DNA of 64,000 bases from an uncultured Acetobacteraceae bacterium (lineage in GTDB: Bacteria > Pseudomonadota > Alphaproteobacteria > Acetobacterales > Acetobacteraceae), in NCBI GenBank assembly GCA_943912335.1, contig CALTUD010000004.1:105740-169739 (forward strand), in the 5' to 3' direction. Positions 28,932 to 37,336 of the stretch are shown piece after piece. Below the pieces are notes generated by a model. The model did no database searches. It worked only from the letters and a program-made list of their open reading frames with translations, and was not told where the DNA came from. The stretch's first letter is position 1, and every line of letters starts with the position of its first letter. The position numbers were made by a program, and so were the translations under genes.

Positions 28932-29819
28932 TCAGAGCACCGGAACGCCGACCAATTTGGCCTTGGGTTCGGGTTCGACATGGATCGAGATCACCGCTTC
29001 ACCGACCTCGTCGCGCAAGGCGGCTTCGAGCCGGTCGCAGATCTCGTGCGAGGCTTCCACCGTCATCAGCCCCGGCACCACGAGATGGAACTCGACGAAG
29101 GTCACGCTGCCGGCGGTGCGGCTGCGCAGATCATGCGCTTCGATCGCGCCCTCCGCGTTCTCTCCGATCACGCGTCGCAGGCGGTTCAGGCTGTCGGGGT
29201 CCTGCACCTCGTCCATCAGCCCGCCGACGGATTCGCGCAGCATCCGGTAGCCGACCCAGAGAATATGCAGTGCCACCAGCGCCGCTACGGAAGCGTCGAT
29301 GCGCAGCTCGCCGGTCAGGGGCACGAGGGCGAACGCCACCAGAACCCCGCCCGTGGTCCAGACATCCGTCATCAGATGCTTGCCGCCGGCCGCCAGGGCA
29401 GGGGATTTCCAGCGTCGCCCGCAGCGCAGCAGCACCAGGGCCCAGAGCAGGTTGATCAGCCCGGCGGCGGCGTTCAGCCCGATACCCAGAAACGGCGTGG
29501 TCGGACGCCGGGGATGGTTCCAGCCGTCCCAGGCGCTGTGCAGGATCGCGGCCGAGGTCGCCAGAACCAGCGCGCCCTCCACCACAGCGCTCAGATATTC
29601 CGCCTTGTGATGGCCGTAGGGATGGTTGTCGTCTGGTGGCAATTCGCTGAACCAGAGCGCGGTCAGCGCGCCCGCCGCGGCCACCACGTTGATCACCGTT
29701 TCCAGGGCGTCGGAATACAGCGCCACCGAGCCGGTCAGCAGATAGGCGCCGGCCTTCATCGCCAGCACCACCACGCTGACGACCAGCGAGCACCAGCCGA
29801 TCTTGATCGCCCGGCTCAT
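28932..29819 (-). CDS. cation diffusion facilitator family transporter
   Basis: A 295-residue proton-driven divalent-metal exporter with about six membrane helices and a C-terminal cytoplasmic ferredoxin-like domain. Motifs: GSVALYSDALETVINV (first metal-site helix), HPYGHHKAEYLSAVVEG (loop and second helix), and GGKHLMTDVWTTGG with the HxxxD metal pair in helix 5. The C-terminal domain contains LVVPGLMTVEASHEICDRLE. The helix-2 site reads S-D rather than H/D-D, so metal preference is uncertain (Zn, Fe or Mn possible). Start at MSRAIKIG; the longer frame upstream is not conserved-looking. Confidence 0.9.
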   Translation of the reverse strand: MSRAIKIGWCSLVVSVVVLAMKAGAYLLTGSVALYSDALETVINVVAAAGALTALWFSELPPDDNHPYGHHKAEYLSAVVEGALVLATSAAILHSAWDGWNHPRRPTTPFLGIGLNAAAGLINLLWALVLLRCGRRWKSPALAAGGKHLMTDVWTTGGVLVAFALVPLTGELRIDASVAALVALHILWVGYRMLRESVGGLMDEVQDPDSLNRLRRVIGENAEGAIEAHDLRSRTAGSVTFVEFHLVVPGLMTVEASHEICDRLEAALRDEVGEAVISIHVEPEPKAKLVGVPVL

Positions 29820-30013
29820 GCTGCGAGGGAAGCGGCGTGGTGATCTGGTGACGACACCGCACCGGCCGGGCCGTTCTTCGCCATGATGGCCATGCCTCTT
29901 CCGGGGTTGCGCTGCGGCTCTGCTAAGCGATCGGTCGAACGCATGCAACGGCGAACGATGGAGACCGGTGGAGACGGGGGAGGCCGGGCGGCGGTCTCGT
30001 CTGATCGCGGCGT

Positions 30014-30931
30014 TCAGGCCGCCGGAACGACCGGGTCGGGTGTCTGCCGCCCCCGGGCGAAAGCGGTCGGAGACATGCCTACGTGGCGGGTGAACGCGAC
30101 GCTAAAGGTGCTCTGGCTACTGTAGCCGACACGACGGGCGATCTCGCCGACACCGGCCTCGCCGCTGCGCAGCAGATCCCTGGCCAGAGCCATGCGCCAG
30201 CCGAGCAGGTAATCCATCGGGCTGATACCCACCTCGCGCCGGAACCCGTCGAAGAAGCTGGAGCGTGACAGGCCGCAGGCCCGCGCCAGAGCCGCCACCG
30301 TCCAGCCATGCCCCGGATCGCCGTGCAGCCTGCGCAGAGCGACGGCGATCTTCCGATTGGCGAGTCCGCGCAGCAGGCCCGGCGCCGCATCCGGCGCGGC
30401 TTCGGTCCGCAGAGCCTCGATCAGGAGCACCTCCAGAAGCCGCGACAGAACCACGTCCCGCCCGGGCCGCTCCGCGCGGGCTTCCTCGCTCAACAGCGAT
30501 ACCAGAACCGGCAGGCGCGGTTCGCCGCGCACCACCACCAGAGGCGGCAGCAGAGACACCAGCAGGGCAGCATCGTTCGAGGCGAACTGATAGTGGCCGA
30601 TCAGCATCCGGGCGTTCGCCGGCCCCGGTTCGCCGACGCGATACAGGCCCGGCCCGATCTCTTCCGGCTCGTCCAGCCAACCGGATGCCGGTGGGTCCGG
30701 GCTCGTCACCGTGACCGCTTCGGTCATGGACAGAAGATGAAAATCGCCCTTCCGGAGGCTGATCGGCGTGCCGCCGTCCGGCGACAGAATGCATTCCCCG
30801 TCCAGCATCGCGCCATAGAACGGCGTGCCCAGCGGCGGCCGGACCGCCCAGCGCCCGGATGCGACGACCATCTTGGAGAACGCGGCGCTCGGCTGGAGCA
30901 GGCCGATCACCTGGGCGACCGGATCGGACAT
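30014..30931 (-). CDS. AraC family regulator with N-terminal cupin domain
   Basis: A 305-residue activator. Residues 1-190 are a cupin_6-type sensor (KMVVASGRWAVRPPLG, GECILSPDGG, LRKGDFHLLS). Residues about 205-300 hold the two helix-turn-helices (WTVAALARACGLSRSSFFDGFRR; VGEIARRVGYSSQSTFSVAF) and the closing HVGMSPTAFARGR. This cupin_6/AraC combination commonly regulates a neighbouring oxidoreductase. The SDR gene is divergent, 96 bp away, and is the likely target. Confidence 0.92.
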   Translation of the reverse strand: MSDPVAQVIGLLQPSAAFSKMVVASGRWAVRPPLGTPFYGAMLDGECILSPDGGTPISLRKGDFHLLSMTEAVTVTSPDPPASGWLDEPEEIGPGLYRVGEPGPANARMLIGHYQFASNDAALLVSLLPPLVVVRGEPRLPVLVSLLSEEARAERPGRDVVLSRLLEVLLIEALRTEAAPDAAPGLLRGLANRKIAVALRRLHGDPGHGWTVAALARACGLSRSSFFDGFRREVGISPMDYLLGWRMALARDLLRSGEAGVGEIARRVGYSSQSTFSVAFTRHVGMSPTAFARGRQTPDPVVPAA

Positions 30932-31027
30932 GATTGGACGATCTCCAACGAAACACAGATTTTGAACCGTAGACCGTCCGGCCGACGCGGGCCAAGTCTG
31001 GTGGGGTCAACGATCCGGAGGATATTC

Positions 31028-31783
31028 ATGCCCACCGTTCTCATCACAGGTTGTTCCACGGGTTTCGGCCGGGAGATCGCGCTCCATTTCCTTGAACAGG
31101 GATGGGAGGTCGTCGCCACGATGCGCGACCCGGCGGCGAGCACGCTGCCGCGTGCGGAGACGCTGCGCGTGCTTAGGCTCGACGTCACCGATGCCGACAG
31201 CATCGCCGCGGCGACGGCGGAGGCGGGCGCGATCGACGTTCTGGTCAACAATGCCGGGATCGGCTGGCTGAACGCCATCGAGGGCACGAGCCCGGACATG
31301 GTCCGACGCATTTTTGACACCAACACGATCGGCGTCGTGGCGACGATGCAGGCGGTGTTGCCCGGCATGCGCGCACGTGGCAGCGGCGTCATCGTCAACG
31401 TCAGTTCGAGCGTGACCTACCGACCGCTTCCGCTCTTGTCGGTCTATCGTGCCAGCAAGGCGGCGGTGAATGCGCTGACGGAAAGCGCTGCGCTCGAATG
31501 GGCCCCGTTCGGCATCCGCGCATGCGTGGTCAATCCAGGTGCCGCGCCGGGAACGCAGTTCGGCGACACCGCGCGCGCGGCGATCAGCGCAAACGGCGGA
31601 TTTCCGGATGCCTACAAGGCCTTCGCGGAACGGACGATCGCAAGTCTGCAGCATTCCATGACCGGCGACGTCACGGAATCCAGGGATGTAGCCGAAGCGG
31701 TGTTTCGCGCCGCTACCGATCCTGCCTGCCCGATGATCCTGCCGGCCGGCCAAGACGCGATCGCATGGTCGCGGGCGGGCTGA
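31028..31783 (+). CDS. short-chain dehydrogenase/reductase
   Basis: A 251-residue classical SDR. The cofactor motif is TGCSTGFG (TGxxxGxG), the NNAG strand is present ([10 protein letters not shown]), and the catalytic set is Ser in NVSSSVTY with YRASK. The substrate loop follows [12 protein letters not shown]. The start codon follows a strong CCGGAGG site. It is divergent from the AraC/cupin regulator and probably induced by it. Substrate unknown; members of this subgroup act on small carbonyls or alcohols. Confidence 0.9.
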   Translation: MPTVLITGCSTGFGREIALHFLEQGWEVVATMRDPAASTLPRAETLRVLRLDVTDADSIAAATAEAGAIDVLVNNAGIGWLNAIEGTSPDMVRRIFDTNTIGVVATMQAVLPGMRARGSGVIVNVSSSVTYRPLPLLSVYRASKAAVNALTESAALEWAPFGIRACVVNPGAAPGTQFGDTARAAISANGGFPDAYKAFAERTIASLQHSMTGDVTESRDVAEAVFRAATDPACPMILPAGQDAIAWSRAG

Positions 31784-31822
31784 AAGCCTCGAGGGTGACG
31801 GAAGAAAAAGGAGAACACGGCG

Positions 31823-31898
31823 TGGTGGAGCTGAGGGGAATCGAACCCCTGACCTCCTCATTGCGAACGAGGCGCTCTCCCAACTGAGCTACAGCCCC
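31823..31898 (-). tRNA. tRNA-Ala (anticodon CGC)
   Basis: A 76-nt cloverleaf read on the minus strand. The acceptor stem GGGGCTG pairs with CAGCTCC, the D-arm TAGCTCAGTTGGGAGAGC is standard, the anticodon stem CCTCG/TGAGG encloses loop TTCGCAA with anticodon CGC (reads GCG alanine codons), and the T-arm contains GGTTCGATTCC. CCA is encoded. A strong promoter lies directly upstream. Confidence 0.96.
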
Positions 31899-31913
31899 GC
31901 CGTGCGGTGGCGG

Positions 31914-31941
31914 AACATAGCGAAGGGCACCCCTCTGTCAA
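31914..31941 (-). promoter_or_regulatory. sigma-70-type promoter of tRNA-Ala
   Basis: On the minus strand, TTGACA (31941-31936), a 16-bp spacer and TATGTT (31919-31914) precede the tRNA by 15 bp. The consensus -35 and the spacing make this the clearest promoter in the window. Confidence 0.7.
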
Positions 31942-32028
31942 GGGCGGCAAGTGACGGCGGGCTCGAATGTTGCGCCCGCGATGCGGCATCGGTAGCTTGC
32001 CGCCCCATCGTCGCATAAGGATAAAGCC

Positions 32029-32349
32029 GTGGTCACGGCCATCTTCGCCCTGTTGTTCCTGCTGATCCGGCTCTTCATCTACGTGCTGCTGGCGTCCTGC
32101 ATCTTCTCCATGCTCTACGCCTTCAACGTGGTGGACACCCGCAACCGGCTGGTCCGCAACGTCGGCGAGTTCCTGTATCGCGTCACGGAACCGGTGCTGG
32201 CGCCGGTCCGGCGCGTGCTGCCGCAATTCGGCAACGTGGATCTGAGCCCGCTGGTGGTCTTGCTGGCACTGCAATATCTGCTGGTGCCGTTTCTCCGCAC
32301 GATCGAGATCGCCATGATCACCCACACCGCGCCGCAGTTCTTCTCATGA
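32029..32349 (+). CDS. YggT family membrane protein
   Basis: A 106-residue protein with two hydrophobic segments (about 4-28 and 66-92). Between them is the family's conserved stretch (FLYRVTEPVLAPVRRVLPQFGNVDLSPLV shortened to its core, TEPVLAPVRRVLP). YggT proteins are linked to cell-envelope and osmotic functions without a firm mechanism. The start is a GTG at 32029 with AAGG upstream. Its stop overlaps the start of the glycosyltransferase gene (ATGAG), so the two are coupled. Confidence 0.85.
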   Translation: MVTAIFALLFLLIRLFIYVLLASCIFSMLYAFNVVDTRNRLVRNVGEFLYRVTEPVLAPVRRVLPQFGNVDLSPLVVLLALQYLLVPFLRTIEIAMITHTAPQFFS

Positions 32350-33281
32350 GGGTCGCGGTTCTCGTTCCCTGCTACAACGAGGCGGTCGCGATCGGCGGAG
32401 TCGTGCGGGATTTCCGCGCCGCGCTGCCGGACGCCACGGTCTACGTCTACGACAACAATTCGTCCGACGGCACCCGCGAGGTGGCCCGTGAGGCCGGCGC
32501 CGTGGTGCGTCTGGAAACCCTGCAGGGCAAGGGCCACGTGGTCCGGCGCATGTTCGCCGACATCGAGGCCGATCTCTATGTGCTGGTGGACGGCGACGGC
32601 ACCTACGAGGCCGGTGCCGCGCCGGCGCTGATCCGCAAGCTGCTCGATGACGGGCTCGACATGGTGAACGCGTCCCGCGTCACCGATCGTGCCGCCGCCT
32701 ACAGGCGCGGCCACGTGCTCGGCAATCGCGTGCTGACCGGGCTGGTCGCCACCATCTTTGGCAAGCGCCTCGGCGACATGCTGAGCGGCTATCGTGTCTT
32801 CTCGCGCCGTTTCGTCAAATCGTTTCCGGCATTGTCGGCCGGGTTCGAGACCGAAACCGAACTCACCGTCCATGCGCTCGAATTGCGCATGCCGATCGCC
32901 GAGGTGCCGACGCGCTATATCGAACGCGCCGAGGGTTCGGTCTCCAAGCTGCGCACCTATCGCGACGGCATCCGCATCCTGCGCACCATCGTCATCCTGA
33001 TGAAGCAGGAGCGCCCGCTGGCGTTCTTCTCCCTGATCGCCGCGCTGATGCTGCTGATCGGCCTGGCGCTCGGCATTCCGGTGGTGATCGAGTTCTTCCA
33101 GACACACCACGTTCCGCGCCTGCCCAGCGCGGTGCTGGCGCTGGGCTTCGTGCTCGTCGCCTGCCTCAGTCTCGTTTGCGGCCTGATCCTGGATACGGTC
33201 GCCCGTGGCCGTCTGGAACTGAAGCGCTTGTTCTATCTGGCGCAGCCAGGCGTGGATGACGGATCGCACCGTCCCGTTTGA
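32346..33281 (+). CDS. family 2 glycosyltransferase with C-terminal membrane helices
   Basis: A 311-residue GT-A-fold enzyme resembling dolichol-phosphate-mannose-synthase-like transferases. Motifs: VLVPCYNEAVAIGG at the N-terminus, DNNSSDGT, GKGHVVRRMFADIEADLYV and the metal-binding DGDGTYE. The cytoplasmic catalytic domain ends near residue 225 and is followed by two membrane helices (about 228-248 and 263-285). It likely transfers a sugar from a nucleotide donor to a lipid carrier; donor and acceptor are unknown. It is translationally coupled to the YggT gene. Confidence 0.88.
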   Translation: MRVAVLVPCYNEAVAIGGVVRDFRAALPDATVYVYDNNSSDGTREVAREAGAVVRLETLQGKGHVVRRMFADIEADLYVLVDGDGTYEAGAAPALIRKLLDDGLDMVNASRVTDRAAAYRRGHVLGNRVLTGLVATIFGKRLGDMLSGYRVFSRRFVKSFPALSAGFETETELTVHALELRMPIAEVPTRYIERAEGSVSKLRTYRDGIRILRTIVILMKQERPLAFFSLIAALMLLIGLALGIPVVIEFFQTHHVPRLPSAVLALGFVLVACLSLVCGLILDTVARGRLELKRLFYLAQPGVDDGSHRPV

Positions 33282-33295
33282 GGGCGGGCGATCCG

Positions 33296-33314
33296 GCGGC
33301 GGTCAAACCGCCGC
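33296..33314. terminator. hairpin between convergent glycosyltransferase and flavin reductase genes
   Basis: GCGGCGGT and ACCGCCGC form an 8-bp stem with a 3-nt loop, overlapping the stop codon of the reductase gene. It lies exactly between two converging genes. No T-run follows. Confidence 0.45.
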
Positions 33315-33794
33315 GTGCGGCAGGCTGTGATAATCGCGGCCGAAATAGATCAACCCGCCTGAGCTCTCGCCAAGTCGGACGGCCCGCACCGTGCAGAAGA
33401 ACACGCTGTGGGTGCCGACCTCCGAGATCTCGCTGATCACGCCATCGAACGCGGCAATTGCGTCCTGCAGCACGGGCGCTCCCGTTTCCAGCTCCAGCCA
33501 GACCGCCGTTTCGAATCGTTCCGACATCACATCCAGCGTCGCGAATGCCACGGAGACCGCCTGCTGATGCGTCGCCAGAACGTTGACGCAGACCGGGCCG
33601 CCCAGCCGGAAATGGTCGCGTGAGCGCGAGCCGCGGTTCATGCAGACCAACAGGGTTGCCGGGTCGTCGGTCACCGAACACACGGCGGAGGCGGTGAAGC
33701 CATGCCGGCCACTCTCGTTGACGGTGGTCACGACGTTCACCGCAGCGCCCAGCCGGGCCATGGCATCCCTGTAGAGCTGGCGATCGACCGGCAT
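33303..33794 (-). CDS. RutF/HpaC-like flavin reductase
   Basis: A 163-residue FMN-binding reductase that uses NAD(P)H to supply reduced flavin. The family pattern is complete: YRDAMARLGAAVNVVTT, GRHGFTASAVCSVTDDPATLLVCMN, FCVNVL-type strand (VCVNVLATHQ), and the C-terminal FCTVRAVRLG with GGLIYFGRDYH. No cognate monooxygenase lies next to it. It could serve any flavin-dependent monooxygenase, including SsuD at 13623, which lacks an adjacent reductase; that pairing is speculation. Confidence 0.88.
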   Translation of the reverse strand: MPVDRQLYRDAMARLGAAVNVVTTVNESGRHGFTASAVCSVTDDPATLLVCMNRGSRSRDHFRLGGPVCVNVLATHQQAVSVAFATLDVMSERFETAVWLELETGAPVLQDAIAAFDGVISEISEVGTHSVFFCTVRAVRLGESSGGLIYFGRDYHSLPHAAV

Positions 33795-33856
33795 CCGCGC
33801 GAATCCTCCTATCGGCGATGATGCTTTGGCGCCATCACCCGATCCAGATAGGCATA

Positions 33857-34627
33857 TCAGCGCTCCGCCTCAATGTCCGCCGCCCGCATGTCCGGCACCC
33901 AGAACAGCAGGCGGCGCAATCCCCGGTCCACCGCCATCCACAGCGCCACGGTCATGCAGGCCAGAACCAGCAGCGCCGCGAACATGAGATCGGTCTGGAT
34001 GCGGGCATTCGCGTTCAGCATCACGAAGCCCAGCCCGGATGCCGCGCCGACCCATTCGCCGATCACCGCCCCGATCGGCGCCACGGCGGTCGCCACACGG
34101 AGCCCGGAGGCGAAAGCGGGCAGGGCGGCGGGCAGGCGCACCCGCATCAACAACCGGAACGGGCTTGCCCCCATGGTGCGCGCCAACTCGATCCAGCCGG
34201 GCTCGGTATGCGCCAACCCGTCCGCCAGGGCGGCCGACACAGGAAAGAAGATCACCAGCACCGCCATCACCACCTTCGACGCCATGCCGAAGCCGAACCA
34301 CAGCACCAGAAGCGGTGCCAGCGCGAACACCGGGACAGCCTGGCTCAACAGCAAGACCGGCATCAGCCAGCGACGCACCGAGCGGGAGAACACCATCGCC
34401 AGCGCACACAGAGCGCCGAGGGCGGTGCCGATCAACAGCCCCAGCACCGTTTCCGTCAGCGTCGTGAGCGTGCTCCACGCCAGCAGGACCCGGTTCTGCC
34501 ATAGCGCCACGGCCACGGAGGCCGGATCGGGCAGCAGATAGGCGGGAATTCCGGCGAACCGGCTCAATGCCCACCAGACGAGGCCGAACACCAGCAGCGT
34601 CACCAGCGGCCGCACGGCGTTTCTCAT
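33857..34627 (-). CDS. ABC transporter permease, probable thiamine-precursor (ThiX-like)
   Basis: A 256-residue permease of the NitT/TauT class with six or so membrane helices and the EAA loop GASPFRLLMRVRLPAALPAF. Together with the ATPase that overlaps it by 4 bp and the TenA gene beyond, it resembles ThiXYZ-type importers of hydroxymethylpyrimidine precursors. The assignment rests on TenA linkage and family class; a substrate-binding (ThiY) gene is missing from the window. An alternative substrate within the NitT/TauT group cannot be excluded. Confidence 0.75.
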   Translation of the reverse strand: MRNAVRPLVTLLVFGLVWWALSRFAGIPAYLLPDPASVAVALWQNRVLLAWSTLTTLTETVLGLLIGTALGALCALAMVFSRSVRRWLMPVLLLSQAVPVFALAPLLVLWFGFGMASKVVMAVLVIFFPVSAALADGLAHTEPGWIELARTMGASPFRLLMRVRLPAALPAFASGLRVATAVAPIGAVIGEWVGAASGLGFVMLNANARIQTDLMFAALLVLACMTVALWMAVDRGLRRLLFWVPDMRAADIEAER

Positions 34628-35367
34628 CGCATCAACCGGCGCAGCAATGCGCCCTGGAGCTGCAGAACAGCCGGGTCGTCCGGCGGTCGTGGCGCCTCGC
34701 CCGGCACCGTCATCGGTGGATCGAGCCGCGCCGGCGCACCGTCCAGCACCACCAGCGTGTCGCCCATGCGACAGGCTTCCAGCGGATCGTGGGTGATCAT
34801 CAACACCGTCCGCCCGCGCAGAAGACGCACGGCCAGCTCCTGCATGCGGGCACGATTGGCGGCATCCAGCGCCGAGAACGGCTCGTCCATCAGCACGAAC
34901 GGCCGGTCCTCGAACAAGGTCCGCGCCAGCGCCACGCGCTGCCGCATTCCACCCGACAAAGTGTGTGGCAGCGACCCGGCGCGGTCGGCCAGCCCCACCG
35001 CCGCGAGCAGGGCCCGCGCCCTGTCGAGATCCGGCACCTCGCCGCGCAGGCGTGCGCCGACCGACACGTTGCCGAGCGCGTCCGCCCAGGGAAACAACAG
35101 ATCCTGCTGTCCCATGAAGGCGATCCGCCCCCCCAGGGGCTTGCCGTCGCCGGCCTGCACGCTGCCGCCCTGCGCCGGAAGCAGTCCCGCCGCGATCTTC
35201 AGCAGGCTGCTCTTGCCCACACCGCTCGGCCCGAGCAGCACGGTGAACCGCCCCGCCGCCGCCGTCAGATCGAGGTCCTGAAACAGCGGCCGCCCGTCAT
35301 AGATCAGCGACAGGGAGCGGAGATGAAGCGCAGGCGGTGTGCTCGATGTCTGGCCGGGAAAATCCAT
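34624..35367 (-). CDS. ABC transporter ATPase, probable thiamine-precursor (ThiZ-like)
   Basis: A 247-residue ATPase. Walker A is GPSGVGKSS, the Q-loop is AFMGQQDLLFPW, the signature is LSGGMRQRVALARTL, Walker B is FVLMDEPFSALDAANR, and the switch His is in VLMITHDPLEACR. It precedes and overlaps the permease gene by 4 bp and is divergent from tenA with only 47 bp between start codons. No thiamine-pyrophosphate riboswitch fits in that gap. Confidence 0.78.
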   Translation of the reverse strand: MDFPGQTSSTPPALHLRSLSLIYDGRPLFQDLDLTAAAGRFTVLLGPSGVGKSSLLKIAAGLLPAQGGSVQAGDGKPLGGRIAFMGQQDLLFPWADALGNVSVGARLRGEVPDLDRARALLAAVGLADRAGSLPHTLSGGMRQRVALARTLFEDRPFVLMDEPFSALDAANRARMQELAVRLLRGRTVLMITHDPLEACRMGDTLVVLDGAPARLDPPMTVPGEAPRPPDDPAVLQLQGALLRRLMR

Positions 35368-35414
35368 CCGGTTCAGTATGAACCACGCCCTTCGCTTCCG
35401 GGAAACCGTGCTTC

Positions 35415-36128
35415 ATGTCCGACACTCTGCCCGCCTTTCTGCGCGACACCCTGCCCAGCCTCGATCAGGGGCTGTTCGGCCGCCTGCGACGCGAGTCCGG
35501 CCCGGAATGGACCGCCTACGTGCAGCACAAGTTCGTGCGTCAACTCGGCGCCGGCACCCTCCCGCTCGAGGACTTCAAGCGCTTCCTGGTGCAGGACTAT
35601 CTCTATCTGCTTCAGTACGCCCGCGCCTGCGCCATGGCGATCGTAAAGGCCGACACGCTGGACGACATGCGCGCGGCCGCCTCCACCGTATCCGGTCTCG
35701 TCCTCACCGAACTCGGTCTGCATCTCGGCTATTGCCGTGAATGGGGGCTGGACGAGCCGGAGCTGGAAGCGACTCCGCCCACGCTGGAAACGCTCGCCTA
35801 TGGCGGCTTCATCATGGACCGCGCCAATGCCGGCGACCTGCTCGACCTGACCGTGGCCCTGGCCGCCTGCCTCGCCGGCTATGCCGAAGTCGGCCTGTCG
35901 CTCCGGCACGATCCTGCCACGGTCCGCGAGGGCAATCCCTACTGGTCCTGGATCGAAACCTATTCCGGCGACATCTATACCGGCCTCGCCGAGGCCGGCA
36001 TCAAGCGCCTCAATGCTTTGTCGCAGCGTCGCGGCGGCGAGGCGCGCTATCCGATGCTTCTGCGCGATTTCCGTACCACCGTGCGACTGGAGGCCGGCTT
36101 CTGGAGCGGCGCGATGGGCGAGGGCTGA
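35415..36128 (+). CDS. tenA: aminopyrimidine aminohydrolase / thiaminase II
   Basis: A 237-residue all-helical TenA. It hydrolyses amino-HMP from degraded thiamine back to HMP for reuse. Seen: FVRQLGAGTLPLEDFKRFLVQDYLYL (core QDYLYL), an active-site Cys in ALAACLAGYAEVG (aligned with the PCxWxYxEIG motif of the family), NPYWSWIETYSG, and the C-terminal catalytic Glu in VRLEAGFWSGA. It is divergent from the ABC ATPase gene. The neighbourhood makes a small thiamine-salvage cluster. Confidence 0.92.
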   Translation: MSDTLPAFLRDTLPSLDQGLFGRLRRESGPEWTAYVQHKFVRQLGAGTLPLEDFKRFLVQDYLYLLQYARACAMAIVKADTLDDMRAAASTVSGLVLTELGLHLGYCREWGLDEPELEATPPTLETLAYGGFIMDRANAGDLLDLTVALAACLAGYAEVGLSLRHDPATVREGNPYWSWIETYSGDIYTGLAEAGIKRLNALSQRRGGEARYPMLLRDFRTTVRLEAGFWSGAMGEG

Positions 36129-36140
36129 TCCAGCGGCCGG

Positions 36141-36566
36141 TCAGGGCTTGGAATACATATAGGTTCCGCACAGGCCGGGTGAGTTCTCTCCGCTCGGTCG
36201 GGCGTCGCTCGAGAACACGTCCATCTCGAGATTGGTCTGCCCGAATTTGTGCTCGTGCCAGACCACGATCCATTGCGCACGGCACAGGCGATTGCCGTGC
36301 AGCAGCACCGGATCGCTGGGCTCCGTCACACGCAGGATGCGTGCCGCCACCGTGCCGTCGTCCGTGCCGAAATCCGGCACATCCGCCGCCACCTGCAACG
36401 GCAACGTCTTGCCGGCCATGGTCAGCCGCTTCGGCGACAGGACGATGTCGCCTGTGATGCCCATGGCGGTGTTGCTGACGGCGATCCAGTGCTCGGCCCC
36501 CGGCTCCGCCAGCGCGGGCACGGACAGCAGCGTGGCGAGTGCCGTGGCGGCGATGATCGTTCTCAT
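36141..36566 (-). CDS. small secreted/periplasmic protein of unknown function
   Basis: A 141-residue protein with a clear signal peptide (MRTIIAATALATLLSVPALA, cleavage after ALA). The mature part is beta-rich: EHWIAVSNTAMGITGDIVLS, then LRVTEPSDPVLLHGNRLC, and a C-terminal GLCGTYMYSKP. Two cysteines (in NRLCRAQ and GLCGTY) could form a disulfide. No known domain is recognised. It is convergent with tenA and transcribed in the same direction as the GDSL esterase upstream. Confidence 0.75.
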   Translation of the reverse strand: MRTIIAATALATLLSVPALAEPGAEHWIAVSNTAMGITGDIVLSPKRLTMAGKTLPLQVAADVPDFGTDDGTVAARILRVTEPSDPVLLHGNRLCRAQWIVVWHEHKFGQTNLEMDVFSSDARPSGENSPGLCGTYMYSKP

Positions 36567-36634
36567 GCAGATCCTCGAAAGATGGTCCGGCCGCGCGTCG
36601 AGCCGCTCGTCACCGCCGGGCGTGCGCCGCCGGT

Positions 36635-37336
36635 TCATCCTGCCTCCGGCGCCCGTGCCTCGGCCGCCAGCTTCAACACGTCCGGCAGGATCTTCGCGAC
36701 GATGATGTCCACGCCTTGGGGGTTGGGATGGATGCCGTCCGCCTGGTTCAGCGCGTGGTTCCCCGCCACCCCGTCCAGGAAGAACGGAAAGAACAGCAGG
36801 CCCGGACGACGCGACAGTCGCTCGAACACGGCGCGGAAGCTGCCGAAATAGCTCTGTCCCAGATTGGGCGGCGCATACATGCCGGCCAGCAGAACCGGCA
36901 GATGTTTCGCCGCCAGACGATCCAGGATCGCGGTCAGGTTCTGTTCCATCCGCTCCGGCGGCAGACCGCGCAAACCGTCATTGGCGCCCAACTCGACGAT
37001 GGCCGCATCCGGGTGGTCGCCGAGCGCCCAGTCCAGACGCGCCAGACCGTCCGCGCTGGTGTCGCCCGACACGCCCGCATCCAGAACCACAGCCCGCGCG
37101 CCGGCCTTGTCCAAGGCAGCCTGTAGCTTCGCCACGAAGCCTTCGGCATGCGGAAGGCCGAACCCCGCCGTCAGCGAGTCGCCCAAGGCCAGGATGCGCA
37201 CGGTCTTCGGTTCGGTGTCGGCCAAGGCGGATGTCCTGCTGCTGGCGAAAACGGAGGCGACGGCGATGCTCAGCACGGCCAGGAATCCACGCCGTACCTT
37301 GGTGCGGTGCAAGCGCTCGCCATATGCAGCGTTCAT
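36635..37336 (-). CDS. tesA: GDSL-type acyl-CoA thioesterase/lysophospholipase (TesA-like)
   Basis: A 233-residue SGNH esterase with an N-terminal signal peptide. Block I is ILALGDSLTAGFGLP (nucleophile Ser in GDSL), block II is AGVSGDTSADG, block III is VELGANDGLRGLP, and block V is DGIHPNPQGVDIIV (catalytic Asp/His). The neighbouring ybbA-ybbP genes are the conserved partners of tesA in many proteobacteria. Its ATG (complement 37334-37336) overlaps the ATG of the divergent ybbA-like gene by 2 bp, leaving no room for a promoter between them. Confidence 0.9.
   Translation of the reverse strand: MNAAYGERLHRTKVRRGFLAVLSIAVASVFASSRTSALADTEPKTVRILALGDSLTAGFGLPHAEGFVAKLQAALDKAGARAVVLDAGVSGDTSADGLARLDWALGDHPDAAIVELGANDGLRGLPPERMEQNLTAILDRLAAKHLPVLLAGMYAPPNLGQSYFGSFRAVFERLSRRPGLLFFPFFLDGVAGNHALNQADGIHPNPQGVDIIVAKILPDVLKLAAEARAPEAG

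Noticed and set aside
31823..31898. tRNA-Ala as an integration site
   Set aside because: Flanking genes have host-like composition and no partial tRNA copy or integrase is visible.
35368..35414. TPP riboswitch before tenA or the ABC genes
   Set aside because: The gap is only 47 bp and no THI-box-like sequence is seen.
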